Of a stretch of DNA of 64,000 nt, positions 55,528 through 64,000 are shown one piece after another. A program made the translations under genes and the position numbers. The DNA is taken from assembly GCF_016811105.1 (NCBI RefSeq), contig NZ_JAFBGM010000001.1, positions 1,678,126-1,742,125 on the forward strand. The letters run 5' to 3'. Below the pieces are notes generated by a model that saw nothing but the letters and a program-made list of their open reading frames with translations, did not search any database and was not told the origin of the DNA. The stretch is from Aurantibacter crassamenti. Its GTDB lineage: Bacteria; Bacteroidota; Bacteroidia; Flavobacteriales; Flavobacteriaceae. Position 1 is the stretch's first letter. The number at the start of each line of letters is the position of its first letter.

Positions 55528-56238
55528 CTATAGATCCACAACAATTGGAAGGCTTAAATTCCATGCTGATGTCTGATCAGATTTTGCAGCAATACGAACT
55601 GTTATCGCGCCATCACCCCATTTTTCAACAGCTTCTAAAAAATCTGTATCAAGAGCTACAACCGCCGTTCCTGAATTGTCAACTGGGTTTGCCTCTAGTG
55701 TTTGCCATCTAGCACCACTACCTGTATTTACACCCACTTTTTTAACCGTACTAACTAGCACCTTAATTTCATCTACTAAATGTCCTGTACTAGGAGATAT
55801 ACTATAACTCACTGAAATATTACTTCCAGAAATAGTAGCCGATGGTTCTGCAACCACAATATAAGGTGTTACTGTGATGTCATTTTGCACAGCTCCAACT
55901 GTAAGATCCACATTTTGAGGAGCAGGAGCATCAATTGGTCCAGTTATTGTTAAAGTGTATGATTGAGGATATAGTTCAGTATTGGTAAAAGTTCCATCAT
56001 TATTAACTCTTAGTTCTAGAGGTACTCGATCCTCTTCTCCTAAAAGAAACACAGTTAACTCCGCGTTTGATGCGTCGCCCGCTACCGGATTTCCATTTTG
56101 ATCTAGAATTGTTCCACTGATTTGACCAGTAAATCCAAAATCTTTGACTTCCTCGCTACAACCTGTTAAAAAGGTTACTCCAAGCGCCATCAAAACCACG
56201 CTCAGATTTACTTTTGTTGCTATAGCATTTAATTTCAT
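55528..56238 (-). CDS. DUF3823-type surface glycan-binding lipoprotein
   Basis: A 236-residue lipoprotein from the ATG at 56238 (an ATG at 56253 adds five), lipobox FLTGC. The first domain (ISGTILDQNGNPVAG, VFLLGEEDRVPLELRVNNDGTFTNTELYPQSYTLTI) is a carboxypeptidase-regulatory-like beta fold that matches the N-terminal half of DUF3823; the second domain has SISPSTGHLVDEIKVLVSTV. Proteins of this kind follow SusC and SusD and are likely surface glycan-binding proteins. It is the last gene of the SusC-SusD operon, 60 bases after SusD. Confidence 0.78.
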   Translation of the reverse strand: MKLNAIATKVNLSVVLMALGVTFLTGCSEEVKDFGFTGQISGTILDQNGNPVAGDASNAELTVFLLGEEDRVPLELRVNNDGTFTNTELYPQSYTLTITGPIDAPAPQNVDLTVGAVQNDITVTPYIVVAEPSATISGSNISVSYSISPSTGHLVDEIKVLVSTVKKVGVNTGSGARWQTLEANPVDNSGTAVVALDTDFLEAVEKWGDGAITVRIAAKSDQTSAWNLSLPIVVDL

Positions 56239-56298
56239 TATTATTAATTTCATATTTATAATTTTAAATAGAATTGTAAAACTTAGAATAACACTCCC

Positions 56299-58047
56299 TT
56301 AGTAACCAGGGTTCTCTACTAATTCTGATTGCGCTTCAATTCTGCCCAGCGTTATAGGATTGTAATAATGCTCTGGACGAAACTGACGCTGACTCGACTC
56401 AGTATCAATCACAAGGAAATAGTACTGTCCTGAAGGATCATCGTAAATAACACGAACTCCTTGTACAGTTTGTCCATCTAACACATCAGCAGCAATTCTC
56501 CATCTTCGTGTATCAAACCATCGATGACCTTCATAAATTAATTCACTGGTTCTCTCTATTCGAATACGTTCACGTGTTATTCCTCCTGGAGTATCTTCTA
56601 TGTTCATAAGCCCAGCTCTATTTCTTGTGTAATTGAGCCATTCAGCCGCCGCCGCCGCGTCAGATGCATCTTTTTCAAATTCACTCTCTGCTGCTATTAA
56701 GTACATTTCCCCTAATCGTAACTCTTTCCAGTTGTTACTATCAAGACCAGCGGGTATAACCGGAGTTGGTGATACGTATTTATGAAGTAAAAAACCAGTG
56801 GACGGCCAAAATTGATTTTCCTGTCTTCTACTGGCTGATCCTACAGATTGTTTATCACCAACTAAAACCCCAACTTCTGAAATAATTTCGGTACCATTAT
56901 CTATCCCTTCATAGAGTTCTACAATATTACCAGCGTAAATATCCCCCTCAAATAATACCGATGCATGCAATCTAGGATCTTTATCTTCCCATGGCCCACG
57001 ACCAGTAGCGTATAAATTACCCTCTCCTAAAACCGGGGAAGTAAAAGTGCCATCTAAGTTTTCATAATAATTTACAAGTCCTAATGTAGGATTCAACTCC
57101 GAGCCCTGTCCTTCTGAGAAAGGTGTTGGTTGATTTTGATGTGCAAAACTGTGCCCGATTTGATTACCATTATATATTCTTTCGAATATAATTTCAGAAT
57201 TTGAATCTTCGATAAAAATATTGCGATAGGTTTGAACTGGGTCACCACCAGTTAACAAACTATAAGGTCCTGCAATTACGGCTTGTGCAGCTGCACTTGC
57301 TTTTGTGTAAAATTCATTTGCTCTACCTGCAGGAATACCCGTTAAACTATTAGCGTTTAATACCCCAAATTTTGCAATTGAAGCCGCATGAAGATTGGCC
57401 CGTGCTTTGTACGCTAATGCCGTATATTGATTAAAACGACCTGTTTGATCAGTATTATCTCCATTTGCAGCCATTAAAACTGCTGCTGCCGCTAATTCAC
57501 TATCTATAAAATCAGCTATAGCCTCCTCGGTACTTCGTACTCTATACTCATTAGGCACCTCTTCAAAAGGATCAAGCACTACATCTACCAACGGTACGCC
57601 ACCATATCTCTTTTGCATTTTAAAATAGACTGCAGCTCGCATGGCTCTAATCTCACCTTCTAGACGACCTTTATAGGTTGCTGATAATTCAGATCCCGCA
57701 AGATTCTCTAAAAAGACATTCATGTCTCTTATGAACTCATAGTCCCAGAAACCTTCGCAATCAGCAGTATTAGTCATGCCACCATGCGTTAGGCAAGCGC
57801 TCAAATCTACCCGTTCAGTTCCCAAATCATTATGACCGAGCTTACCATCAAAATCATCAAAGCCTGTATATGGAAATTGCGCATACAAATCCCCAGCTAA
57901 TGCATCTGCAAAACCCTCACTTTGAAATACCTCTTCGCCACTTACACGATCCTTTGGACTCTCATCTAAATCACATGAAGCCATTAAAACCACAAGTAAA
58001 CTTAGTAATGGGGTTATCAGTTTATTCAATTTTTTTATGTTTTTCAT
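56299..58047 (-). CDS. susD: SusD/RagB-family outer-membrane lipoprotein
   Basis: A 582-residue SusD-type protein; the ATG at 58047 gives a standard signal with lipobox LMASC, while ATGs upstream (to 58077) would only lengthen the signal. Family landmarks are DLDESPKDRVSGEEVFQ at the mature N-terminus, EIRAMRAAVYFKMQKRYGGVPLVD, the TPR region AYKARANLHAASIAKFG, and the C-terminal LRLGEMYLIAAESEFEK, YTRNRAGL, ERTSELIYEGHRWFDTRRW. It caps the SusC transporter and binds the glycan at the surface. The gene follows SusC by 9 bases. The bound glycan is presumably the apiose-bearing pectin, by context. Confidence 0.93.
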   Translation of the reverse strand: MKNIKKLNKLITPLLSLLVVLMASCDLDESPKDRVSGEEVFQSEGFADALAGDLYAQFPYTGFDDFDGKLGHNDLGTERVDLSACLTHGGMTNTADCEGFWDYEFIRDMNVFLENLAGSELSATYKGRLEGEIRAMRAAVYFKMQKRYGGVPLVDVVLDPFEEVPNEYRVRSTEEAIADFIDSELAAAAVLMAANGDNTDQTGRFNQYTALAYKARANLHAASIAKFGVLNANSLTGIPAGRANEFYTKASAAAQAVIAGPYSLLTGGDPVQTYRNIFIEDSNSEIIFERIYNGNQIGHSFAHQNQPTPFSEGQGSELNPTLGLVNYYENLDGTFTSPVLGEGNLYATGRGPWEDKDPRLHASVLFEGDIYAGNIVELYEGIDNGTEIISEVGVLVGDKQSVGSASRRQENQFWPSTGFLLHKYVSPTPVIPAGLDSNNWKELRLGEMYLIAAESEFEKDASDAAAAAEWLNYTRNRAGLMNIEDTPGGITRERIRIERTSELIYEGHRWFDTRRWRIAADVLDGQTVQGVRVIYDDPSGQYYFLVIDTESSQRQFRPEHYYNPITLGRIEAQSELVENPGY

Positions 58048-58086
58048 AGTTAAGAAAATTATTTTCATTATTCTCATAATTTCATT

Positions 58087-61000
58087 TTAGAAATCAATTT
58101 CAAGACCAAAATTATACACACGTGTTTGTGGATGGTAATTACCAAAAAACTGTGCAGGATCTTCATCAATCTCAGGATCTAAAAAGTCTAAATCTGAGAA
58201 CGTTATTAAATTGGTACCACCTGCGTACACTTTCAACCTTTTTATATTCAACATATCAATAAAATCTGAATTGAACGTATAACTAAATTGCAATTGTTTC
58301 AATCTTAAGTAAGCCCCATTAATCAAATACGTATCATAATCGGCATTAACTCTACCAGATGCTCTTGGCCATCTCGCATCTGCTGCACTAACAGCAGGAA
58401 GCCCAAATTGGTTTTCTGGAACATAAGCGTCATCTCGATGATGCACTAATGTTGTACCACCAGACGGGAATGGGTTTTCATACTCACTCCAAGTTAAGTT
58501 CCAAGCGAATTTAGATGCTCCTTGCCAAAAAGATGAAAGCTCAAAGCCTTTCCACGCAATACGTGTATTAAGACCATATGTTAATCTAGGTGTAGTACCA
58601 GAGGTAGCTAAGTACTTATCAGCATCGGTGATTCTTCCGTCTTTATTTCGATCAATAGGTCTTATATCTCCTACCTGAATTGAACGGTTTCCATTTCCAT
58701 CAATATCTGCCCAATTATCAATCTGCTCTTGAGATGAGAAAAGTCCGTCAGTTTCCAAATAGAATCTATTCACATTATCTCGACCTCCATTAATTGATCT
58801 CTGACCGATTTGCTTTTGACGTCTTTCAGCCTCCTTGTTAATGAAATCAAGTTCATCTGTATTCTCAATAATTTCCTCATTCAATCCGATATTACCACCG
58901 ATTGAATAATTAAAATTATTGTTGATTCTATTGCTATGACGTAAACCTAATTCAATTCCCTTATTTTTAAATTCTTGGAAATTTTGTAGAGGCAAATCTG
59001 CACCTACTATTGGTGGAATTTCTAATAGACGTTGACCTAAAACATCAAAGCGATGTCTTTGATACACATCAACATTACCTTCTAATTTTCCATCAAATAC
59101 ATTAAAATCTAAGCCAAAGTTTATGATGTCCATTTTTTCCCAGGTAATCTGTGGATTTATTAGGCCATCACTAACAATTGTTCTTCTAAGATTATTTCCA
59201 TCATAAATTATAAAATCGTTAAATGAATAGGTTGATAAAAATTGAAAGTCTCCTTCACCATCAAACCCAAGTCGACCCCATGAAGCTCTAAGTTTTAATG
59301 TTCGTAACCAGTCTGCATTGTCAAACCACGATTCTTCCGAAATATTCCATGCCCCTGATACTGAAGGGAAAAGCCCCCATCTAGTCTCTGACGGAAACTT
59401 TATATTACCATCATACCTTGCACTTACCTCTAGTGAATACTTATCGTCATAGTTGTAACTAATTCTACCGATATGACCCATTCTTTTACTTATAGAAATA
59501 TCATCACTATTTAATTGCTGACTTGGTGGTCCAGCACTTAATTGTGAAATAGGGAATTCATAATTAATACGGCTAGCTTCAACCCTTTCAAAATCTTGCT
59601 GAATGAATTCAAACACGTACATACTTTTTATGGTATGTTTCTCTCCTATTTTATGATCACCTTGTAAAAAATATTGAAAATTTATATTAGCGAATTGATC
59701 ATTTCTTTTTTCAACCCTTGTATCGGCATTAAGTGCGCGAACACGATCATGCTCCATAGTGTCAGTATTGTAACGATATTCATCACCTGTTTTTTGAAAC
59801 AATTTATTCTGGATATTACGAGTTTGGTAGTTTAAAATAGCTCGCGTGCTTATCCCTTTAGTAAGCTGGTACTTAGTGCCTAGCTTAATATCAATAAACT
59901 GATTCTGAAACTCTTGAGAACCACCAATATCCGCGCTTGCCAAGTTTAAAGGGTTTACGGTTTGCCCTGCATCTGCACCTCTTGGAAAATCACGATGTCC
60001 ACCAGGTAGCTCTACAATAGAATGAAAGGGACGCCAGCGCAAACTACGCGCAAAAATTCCTTGTCCTTGTGACCAGTTTGTACCTTCAAATTGGTTTCGC
60101 GGTCCAATGAAGTCTTGTCTGATATAGCTCATGTCTAGATTAACATCCAATTTATCAGTAACATTAACATCTAAATTTCCACGAATAGTATACCGCTCAA
60201 AATTTGTGTCATTACCACCAAAAACATTTTGCTCAAGACCTTCTTGTTCGAATAATTGACCCGAGATAAAATAACGCACATTTTCACCCCCTCCTCTAAG
60301 AGATAGGTTGTGAGTCGCCATCGGAGCATTATTTCGGATAACCTCCTCATACATATTTACACTGGGATAATTTTCATCATCTAACCCTTGATTGTCCTTG
60401 AATGCCTGAACTGTCTCAGGCGCCCAAGTAAAAGCACGACCATTATCTTGATCATTCATATTTATCAAAGCAAAGTGCTCCCATGAATCAACAGATTCGG
60501 GCGTAAATGTGATTCCCTGAAAACCAATGTCTCCTTTATAAGAGAATTGAACATCACCAGTAGAAGTACCCCTCTTAGTTGTAACTAAAACAACACCATT
60601 ACCAGCCCTTGCTCCATAAACAGCAGCAGATGCTGCATCTTTAAGAACGTTTAGTTCTTCTATATCATTAGGGTTGAGTGATGAAAAAACCGATTCATCA
60701 ACTGGTAAGCCATCTACAATATATAATGGTGTTCCAAATCCACGAATACTAATATTAGTCTTGTTTGATCCTGGTTGACCATTCTGATTTTTAATAAAAA
60801 CACCAGCAACTCTACCCTGTAAGGCTTGACCAACAGTTGGACTTGCTACTCTCGCCATTTCTTCAGTATCGGCTTTTCCGATACTACCCGTTATTTGCGA
60901 TTCTAATTGAGTACCATAACCAACAATGACAACCTCAGAAAGTTGTTGCGCATCGGGTTCCATTGTAGCATCAATTACTGATTTCCCGCCAATTTCAATC

Positions 61001-61272
61001 GTTTGCGTTAAAAAACCTACGTAGCTAAAAACTAGCTGCGAAGCGCCATCAGAAACAGCAATTGAATACTTTCCGTCAAAATCTGTTACTGTACCATTAG
61101 AGGTGCCTTGTACAATAACTGTTGCTCCTAGCAACGCGACCCCAAATTCATCTGTAACGGTTCCTGTTACAGTAGATTGGGCAAATGAATTAAATGATAC
61201 CAGTACCATTAAAATCATTCCCCAATAAATTCCTCTAGTCTTAGAGTTGTAATTAAGTTTTTTTTGATTCAT
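58087..61272 (-). CDS. susC: SusC/RagA-family TonB-dependent transporter
   Basis: A 1061-residue outer-membrane transporter. After the signal (ending SFAQ) comes a carboxypeptidase-like domain (STVTGTVTDEFGVALLGATVIVQGTSNGTVTDFDG begins at about residue 33), the TonB-box-like segment SEVVIVGYGTQ, and the plug with ISIRGFGTPLYIVDGLPVDE and LKDAASAAVYGARAGNGVVLVTTKRG. A 22-strand barrel ends in VYNFGLEIDF with terminal Phe. It moves oligosaccharides into the periplasm using TonB energy, with SusD as lid. The promoter region carries a TAAACGAAAA motif 46 bases before the start and ACGTT repeats further out. Confidence 0.95.
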   Translation of the reverse strand: MNQKKLNYNSKTRGIYWGMILMVLVSFNSFAQSTVTGTVTDEFGVALLGATVIVQGTSNGTVTDFDGKYSIAVSDGASQLVFSYVGFLTQTIEIGGKSVIDATMEPDAQQLSEVVIVGYGTQLESQITGSIGKADTEEMARVASPTVGQALQGRVAGVFIKNQNGQPGSNKTNISIRGFGTPLYIVDGLPVDESVFSSLNPNDIEELNVLKDAASAAVYGARAGNGVVLVTTKRGTSTGDVQFSYKGDIGFQGITFTPESVDSWEHFALINMNDQDNGRAFTWAPETVQAFKDNQGLDDENYPSVNMYEEVIRNNAPMATHNLSLRGGGENVRYFISGQLFEQEGLEQNVFGGNDTNFERYTIRGNLDVNVTDKLDVNLDMSYIRQDFIGPRNQFEGTNWSQGQGIFARSLRWRPFHSIVELPGGHRDFPRGADAGQTVNPLNLASADIGGSQEFQNQFIDIKLGTKYQLTKGISTRAILNYQTRNIQNKLFQKTGDEYRYNTDTMEHDRVRALNADTRVEKRNDQFANINFQYFLQGDHKIGEKHTIKSMYVFEFIQQDFERVEASRINYEFPISQLSAGPPSQQLNSDDISISKRMGHIGRISYNYDDKYSLEVSARYDGNIKFPSETRWGLFPSVSGAWNISEESWFDNADWLRTLKLRASWGRLGFDGEGDFQFLSTYSFNDFIIYDGNNLRRTIVSDGLINPQITWEKMDIINFGLDFNVFDGKLEGNVDVYQRHRFDVLGQRLLEIPPIVGADLPLQNFQEFKNKGIELGLRHSNRINNNFNYSIGGNIGLNEEIIENTDELDFINKEAERRQKQIGQRSINGGRDNVNRFYLETDGLFSSQEQIDNWADIDGNGNRSIQVGDIRPIDRNKDGRITDADKYLATSGTTPRLTYGLNTRIAWKGFELSSFWQGASKFAWNLTWSEYENPFPSGGTTLVHHRDDAYVPENQFGLPAVSAADARWPRASGRVNADYDTYLINGAYLRLKQLQFSYTFNSDFIDMLNIKRLKVYAGGTNLITFSDLDFLDPEIDEDPAQFFGNYHPQTRVYNFGLEIDF

Positions 61273-61317
61273 AAAATGAAGTTTGGTTGATTATAAATTA
61301 TTTAAATATACAAAACA

Positions 61318-61327
61318 TTTTCGTTTA
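61318..61327 (-). promoter_or_regulatory. TAAACGAAAA motif before susC, candidate DeoR site
   Basis: Read on the gene strand this is TAAACGAAAA, identical to the decamer at 29659-29668 upstream of the DeoR gene. It is 46 bases upstream of the susC start, where a repressor would block transcription or early elongation. Confidence 0.45.
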
Positions 61328-61358
61328 TTAATTATTAAAGATGTTTTATTTAGTATTA

Positions 61359-61405
61359 ACGTTATTATACGTTATTATTTGTTTCTTTAATTTACGTTTA
61401 ACGTA
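61359..61405. promoter_or_regulatory. ACGTT repeats and palindrome upstream of susC
   Basis: ACGTTATTAT is repeated exactly head to tail at 61359-61368 and 61369-61378, and TACGTTTAACGTA at 61393-61405 is a perfect 6+1+6 palindrome. The group lies 87-133 bases before susC, where an activator or hybrid-type regulator could bind. Confidence 0.42.
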
Positions 61406-61694
61406 CATAATGCAGGGCATACATGTATTATGCAATGTTCTGGGTTGAAATTAAAATTCTGTAAGAAAGCTTCGTTTTGTGGGAGCTTGAAACTTAATTA
61501 AGTTATTGGACTATAGTTAATTAAACTAAAATATAGTCTTAACTGGGTCGATTAAATTGTAACTATCATTTACAATTTAAATTAGATTATAAAAGTCTTT
61601 TTCTTTAATAAGAATATAAAATAAAAATTATTTGATTGGGATTAATAAATTGATATATAATTAGTTAAATTATTTTATAGGTAATTATTTTCGA

Positions 61695-62750
61695 TTATTT
61701 ATTAAAATCTTTGACTAGTTTTGAATTAGTGTTTATCGTAATTTTCTTTTCATTTGACTCGTATATGGCTTCTTGGATGCCAATATTTTTAAGATAAATA
61801 GACACATCTGTCATAAAAGGCTGATTAGACTGTAAGCATTCGATAAAATGTTTTTGAGTAGCAAAAACACAATCTCCAGCAAAACCAATATCATTAAATG
61901 TGTATAAATGTGTTTGCTCAGGCTTACCTAATTTCTGTATTGTTATTTTTCCATCTTCATAAAGTCGAAGGCTTCCGCCATCAGCATCAATTTGCCAATA
62001 ACCAAAAGTCAATCTCGCGTTTTTAGCTGTGCTTTCGTGGTAACGGCTAGCATCAATAAAACCAAGTGCACCGTTTTCAAAATCGAAAGTTACCCACGCA
62101 AAATCTTCCCCTTTAATATTTGAGTTTAAGGTTTTTAATCTGGCATTTACTTGTGTGACCTCGCCTATCAAATATCTAAATACATCAATGAAATGAATGC
62201 CAGTTTCATAAATTAGTAAGCGTTCCATTTCGCGGAAATAGGGTTGTCTATTCATATAAGCATCTTCTTGCCAGCCATCACCCATTCGCATTCTTAAATT
62301 GATAGTATGCAATTTGTTTCCAATAACTTTTTGGTTCAAAAGTTTTTTAAGTTCAGTATGCCAAGGCTGAAATCTAAAATTTTCATGCACCATTATTCTA
62401 ATGTTCGATTCTGCGCCAGATTTCGCTATCTGTTGTGATTCCTCATAAGTTGGCGCTAATGGTTTTTGACAAATAATATGAACATTGTGCTTTATGGCTA
62501 ATTGACAAAATGGTAGATGGGTATTTGGAGGAGTAATGATGTCTATGAAATCAGGTTTTTCAGTTTGAAGCATCACTTCAAGATTATCATATGCTTTTTC
62601 AAATTTATATTGGTCGCAAATAGCTTGAGCTTTGGCTATTGAGGTTCCGCAAACCGCGACAATCTCAACCCCATCTAAACGATTCCATGCTTCATATTGA
62701 AAATGGCTAAAATATCCTGTACCGATACAAACTCCTCTTAATTTTTTCAT
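61695..62750 (-). CDS. Gfo/Idh/MocA-family NAD(P)-dependent oxidoreductase
   Basis: A 351-residue dehydrogenase. The N-terminal Rossmann fold shows GVCIGTGYFSHFQYEAW and AVCGTS; the family motif ICQKPLAPTYEES follows near residue 95, then VHENFRFQPWHTELKKLL, GDGWQEDAYMNRQPYF and LIYETGIHFIDVFRYLIGEV, where the His pair near residue 185 is the likely proton relay. Family members oxidise sugars, uronates and cyclitols. D-apiose dehydrogenases of other bacteria belong to this family, so a second, oxidative apiose route is conceivable, but uronate or other sugar oxidation is equally open. The start lies one base after the MFS gene, so the two form a unit. Confidence 0.82.
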   Translation of the reverse strand: MKKLRGVCIGTGYFSHFQYEAWNRLDGVEIVAVCGTSIAKAQAICDQYKFEKAYDNLEVMLQTEKPDFIDIITPPNTHLPFCQLAIKHNVHIICQKPLAPTYEESQQIAKSGAESNIRIMVHENFRFQPWHTELKKLLNQKVIGNKLHTINLRMRMGDGWQEDAYMNRQPYFREMERLLIYETGIHFIDVFRYLIGEVTQVNARLKTLNSNIKGEDFAWVTFDFENGALGFIDASRYHESTAKNARLTFGYWQIDADGGSLRLYEDGKITIQKLGKPEQTHLYTFNDIGFAGDCVFATQKHFIECLQSNQPFMTDVSIYLKNIGIQEAIYESNEKKITINTNSKLVKDFNK

Positions 62751-62751
62751 A

Positions 62752-64000
62752 TTAATAGGCTAAAAAATGTTTATGTGGTTTCATTTTGAACCAAAATAAA
62801 ATGGCTATAATATTTAAGATGCTTCCTAGAATAAAAAATAAAGTAGTGCTTCCGGTCCATGCTAATATGTATGGAAAAACTAAAGCTGTTAAAAATGCAC
62901 CAATATTACCTGCCATATTCATGGTTCCTGAAACTGCGCCTGAATGTTCTTTACCAATGTCTACGCAAAATGCCCATGAAGGTGGAAGCGTCATATCAGC
63001 ACCAAAAATGGCAATACTTAAAAAGATTATCGCCCCTATGGCAGTGTCCATATAAATACTTCCCAGCAAACCTATTGCAGCTAATAAAAATCCTAAAGAA
63101 GCTGGTAGAATTCGTGAACGATCCCACTTTCCATTCTTGAATATTCTATCGATAAGCCATCCGGAAAACCAGTTTCCAAAAGCACCGAAAACTAGAGGAA
63201 TAGCGGTGTAAAAACCTGCTTCAACAGTTTCAAGATTATATTCTCCTTTTATGTGTGGGAATAACCAAGTAAGCGCAAAAAAGAAAGTAAAATTACTTGC
63301 AAAATACTGCCCCATGGCCAACCACATATTTTTTGATTTCAAGAGTTGACCAAAATTTAATTTTTCTTTTGCACTTGAGGGTTCTTTGTCTTGACGGGTG
63401 GCTATAATGAGTTCTTTTTCTTCTTTAGAAATACCGTCGTGATCTTCTGGGTTATTGCGGAATAATAAGTACCAAGCTATAGCCCAAATTATACCTATTA
63501 CGCCTAGAACAAAGAAAGAAGTGCGCCAGCCGAAAGCGTCAATAAGCCAAGCAACTGCAGGAAGTGCAAAAGCTGCCCCGAGTCGTGATCCAGAAAAATT
63601 AATACCTGTAGCAATGCCTCTCTCTTTTAAAGGTATCCAACTGTAAATTGCTCTTGACATTCCCGGAAAAGCTCCAGCCTCACCAGCTCCAAACAAAAAA
63701 CGAACAATAAGTAGTGATACAAAATTCCAAGCCATCCCTGTAAAGGCAGTGAAAATTGACCATATTGTCACGATGGTTGCCAATACTTTACGAGCTCCTA
63801 ACTTGTCAACGAGCATGCCTGAAGGTGTTTGAAAAAAAGCATATCCTAATGAAAATGCTGCCAACACCCAGCCCATTTGTTTGTCGCTTAGATCGAGCGC
63901 TTCAGAAATTGGTTCTTTGGCAACTGAAATACAAATTCGGTCAACATAGAGCAATAGTGCCAGTAGAAAAGTACCAGCAATCATAAAATAACGCCTAGGG
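62752..64000 (-). CDS. MFS sugar-acid transporter (ACS/ExuT-like), 5' end outside the window
   Basis: A major-facilitator protein of at least 415 residues with 12 hydrophobic segments. The start YVDRICISVAKEPISEAL, GYAFFQTPSGMLVDKLGARKVL, FGAGEAGAFPGMSRAIYSWIP and ERGIATGINFSGSRLGAA are typical of the anion:cation symporter group that includes hexuronate and glucarate carriers. An ATG at 63984 exists, but the frame stays open to the window edge and encodes PRRYF before that Met, as is usual just ahead of helix 1, so the true start is probably beyond 64000. Galacturonate or an aldarate is the likely cargo, given the Gfo/Idh/MocA partner and pectin context. Confidence 0.85.
   Translation of the reverse strand, partial: PRRYFMIAGTFLLALLLYVDRICISVAKEPISEALDLSDKQMGWVLAAFSLGYAFFQTPSGMLVDKLGARKVLATIVTIWSIFTAFTGMAWNFVSLLIVRFLFGAGEAGAFPGMSRAIYSWIPLKERGIATGINFSGSRLGAAFALPAVAWLIDAFGWRTSFFVLGVIGIIWAIAWYLLFRNNPEDHDGISKEEKELIIATRQDKEPSSAKEKLNFGQLLKSKNMWLAMGQYFASNFTFFFALTWLFPHIKGEYNLETVEAGFYTAIPLVFGAFGNWFSGWLIDRIFKNGKWDRSRILPASLGFLLAAIGLLGSIYMDTAIGAIIFLSIAIFGADMTLPPSWAFCVDIGKEHSGAVSGTMNMAGNIGAFLTALVFPYILAWTGSTTLFFILGSILNIIAILFWFKMKPHKHFLAY

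Larger units (their letters stand above)
61273..61694. other. Promoter region of the SusCD operon
   Basis: These 422 bases hold no gene. The 150 bases next to susC contain TTTTCGTTTA, a tandem ACGTTATTAT pair and a TACGTTTAACGTA palindrome; the rest up to 61694 is plain AT-rich sequence in which I see no structure. Confidence 0.6.

Noticed and set aside
1-64000. Insertion sequences, prophage, tRNA or rRNA genes
   Set aside because: No transposase, integrase or phage proteins, and no tRNA- or rRNA-like stretch, were found in the gene-free regions.

Overview
The window looks like the genome of a marine-type Flavobacteriaceae bacterium (Bacteroidota). Reasons: low GC, two SusC/SusD-type loci, many lipoproteins with short lipoboxes, TAnnTTTG-like promoter boxes and few Shine-Dalgarno sites. 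The genus cannot be named from the sequence. Almost every gene points to breakdown of pectin, and a central block points to the branched pentose apiose.

Layout. (a) 1-2.2 kb: the end of a SusD gene from a neighbouring locus, with a strong terminator, then a lipoprotein joining a heme-c motif to VCBS repeats. (b) 2.2-3.0 kb: a gene-free regulatory stretch with operator-like palindromes, a promoter box, a foldable leader and an intrinsic terminator. (c) 3.0-13.9 kb, plus strand: a DUF4861 lipoprotein, an exported cupin, GH105, a GntP permease, galactarate dehydratase (garD), 5-dehydro-4-deoxyglucarate dehydratase (kdgD), CE8 pectinesterase, CE12-like acetylesterase, an alpha/beta esterase and a sialidase-like propeller. 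(d) 13.9-19.0 kb, minus strand: two PL1 pectate lyases, an uncharacterised outer-membrane barrel and a PepSY-like protein with four 11-bp repeats in its promoter. (e) 19.3-29.5 kb, minus strand: four DUF1593 nucleoside-hydrolase-like proteins, an OmpR/histidine-kinase pair, a GH140-type apiosidase and an esterase. (f) 29.7-39.4 kb, plus strand: DeoR regulator, FucI-like isomerase, split transketolase, ribose-type ABC importer with DUF2291, and an FGGY kinase. This matches the gene content of the isomerase/kinase/transketolase route for D-apiose. (g) 39.5-48.3 kb, plus strand: GH78-like rhamnosidase, two cupins, a small lipoprotein, a CBM9/DUF5916 protein and a DUF5060/apiosidase-like lipoprotein. 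(h) 48.8-64 kb, minus strand: a second DUF5060 protein, a DUF6797-type propeller, a VCBS protein, an azurin-like cupredoxin, a DUF3823 lipoprotein, SusD, SusC, a Gfo/Idh/MocA oxidoreductase and an MFS transporter that runs off the window.

Working model (inference): SusC/SusD and surface lipoproteins capture an apiose-bearing pectin, for example apiogalacturonan of seagrasses or duckweed, or rhamnogalacturonan II. Esterases and PL1 lyases open the backbone, GH105 and the cupins process unsaturated uronates, and GH140/DUF5060 and perhaps DUF1593 proteins release apiose. The ABC importer and isomerase-kinase-transketolase set then turn apiose into xylulose 5-phosphate and dihydroxyacetone phosphate. 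GarD and KdgD handle galactarate. A shared TAAACGAAAA motif near three transcription units may make the DeoR protein the common regulator. The strongest candidate for new biology is the cluster of four DUF1593 proteins beside an apiosidase and apiose catabolism genes.
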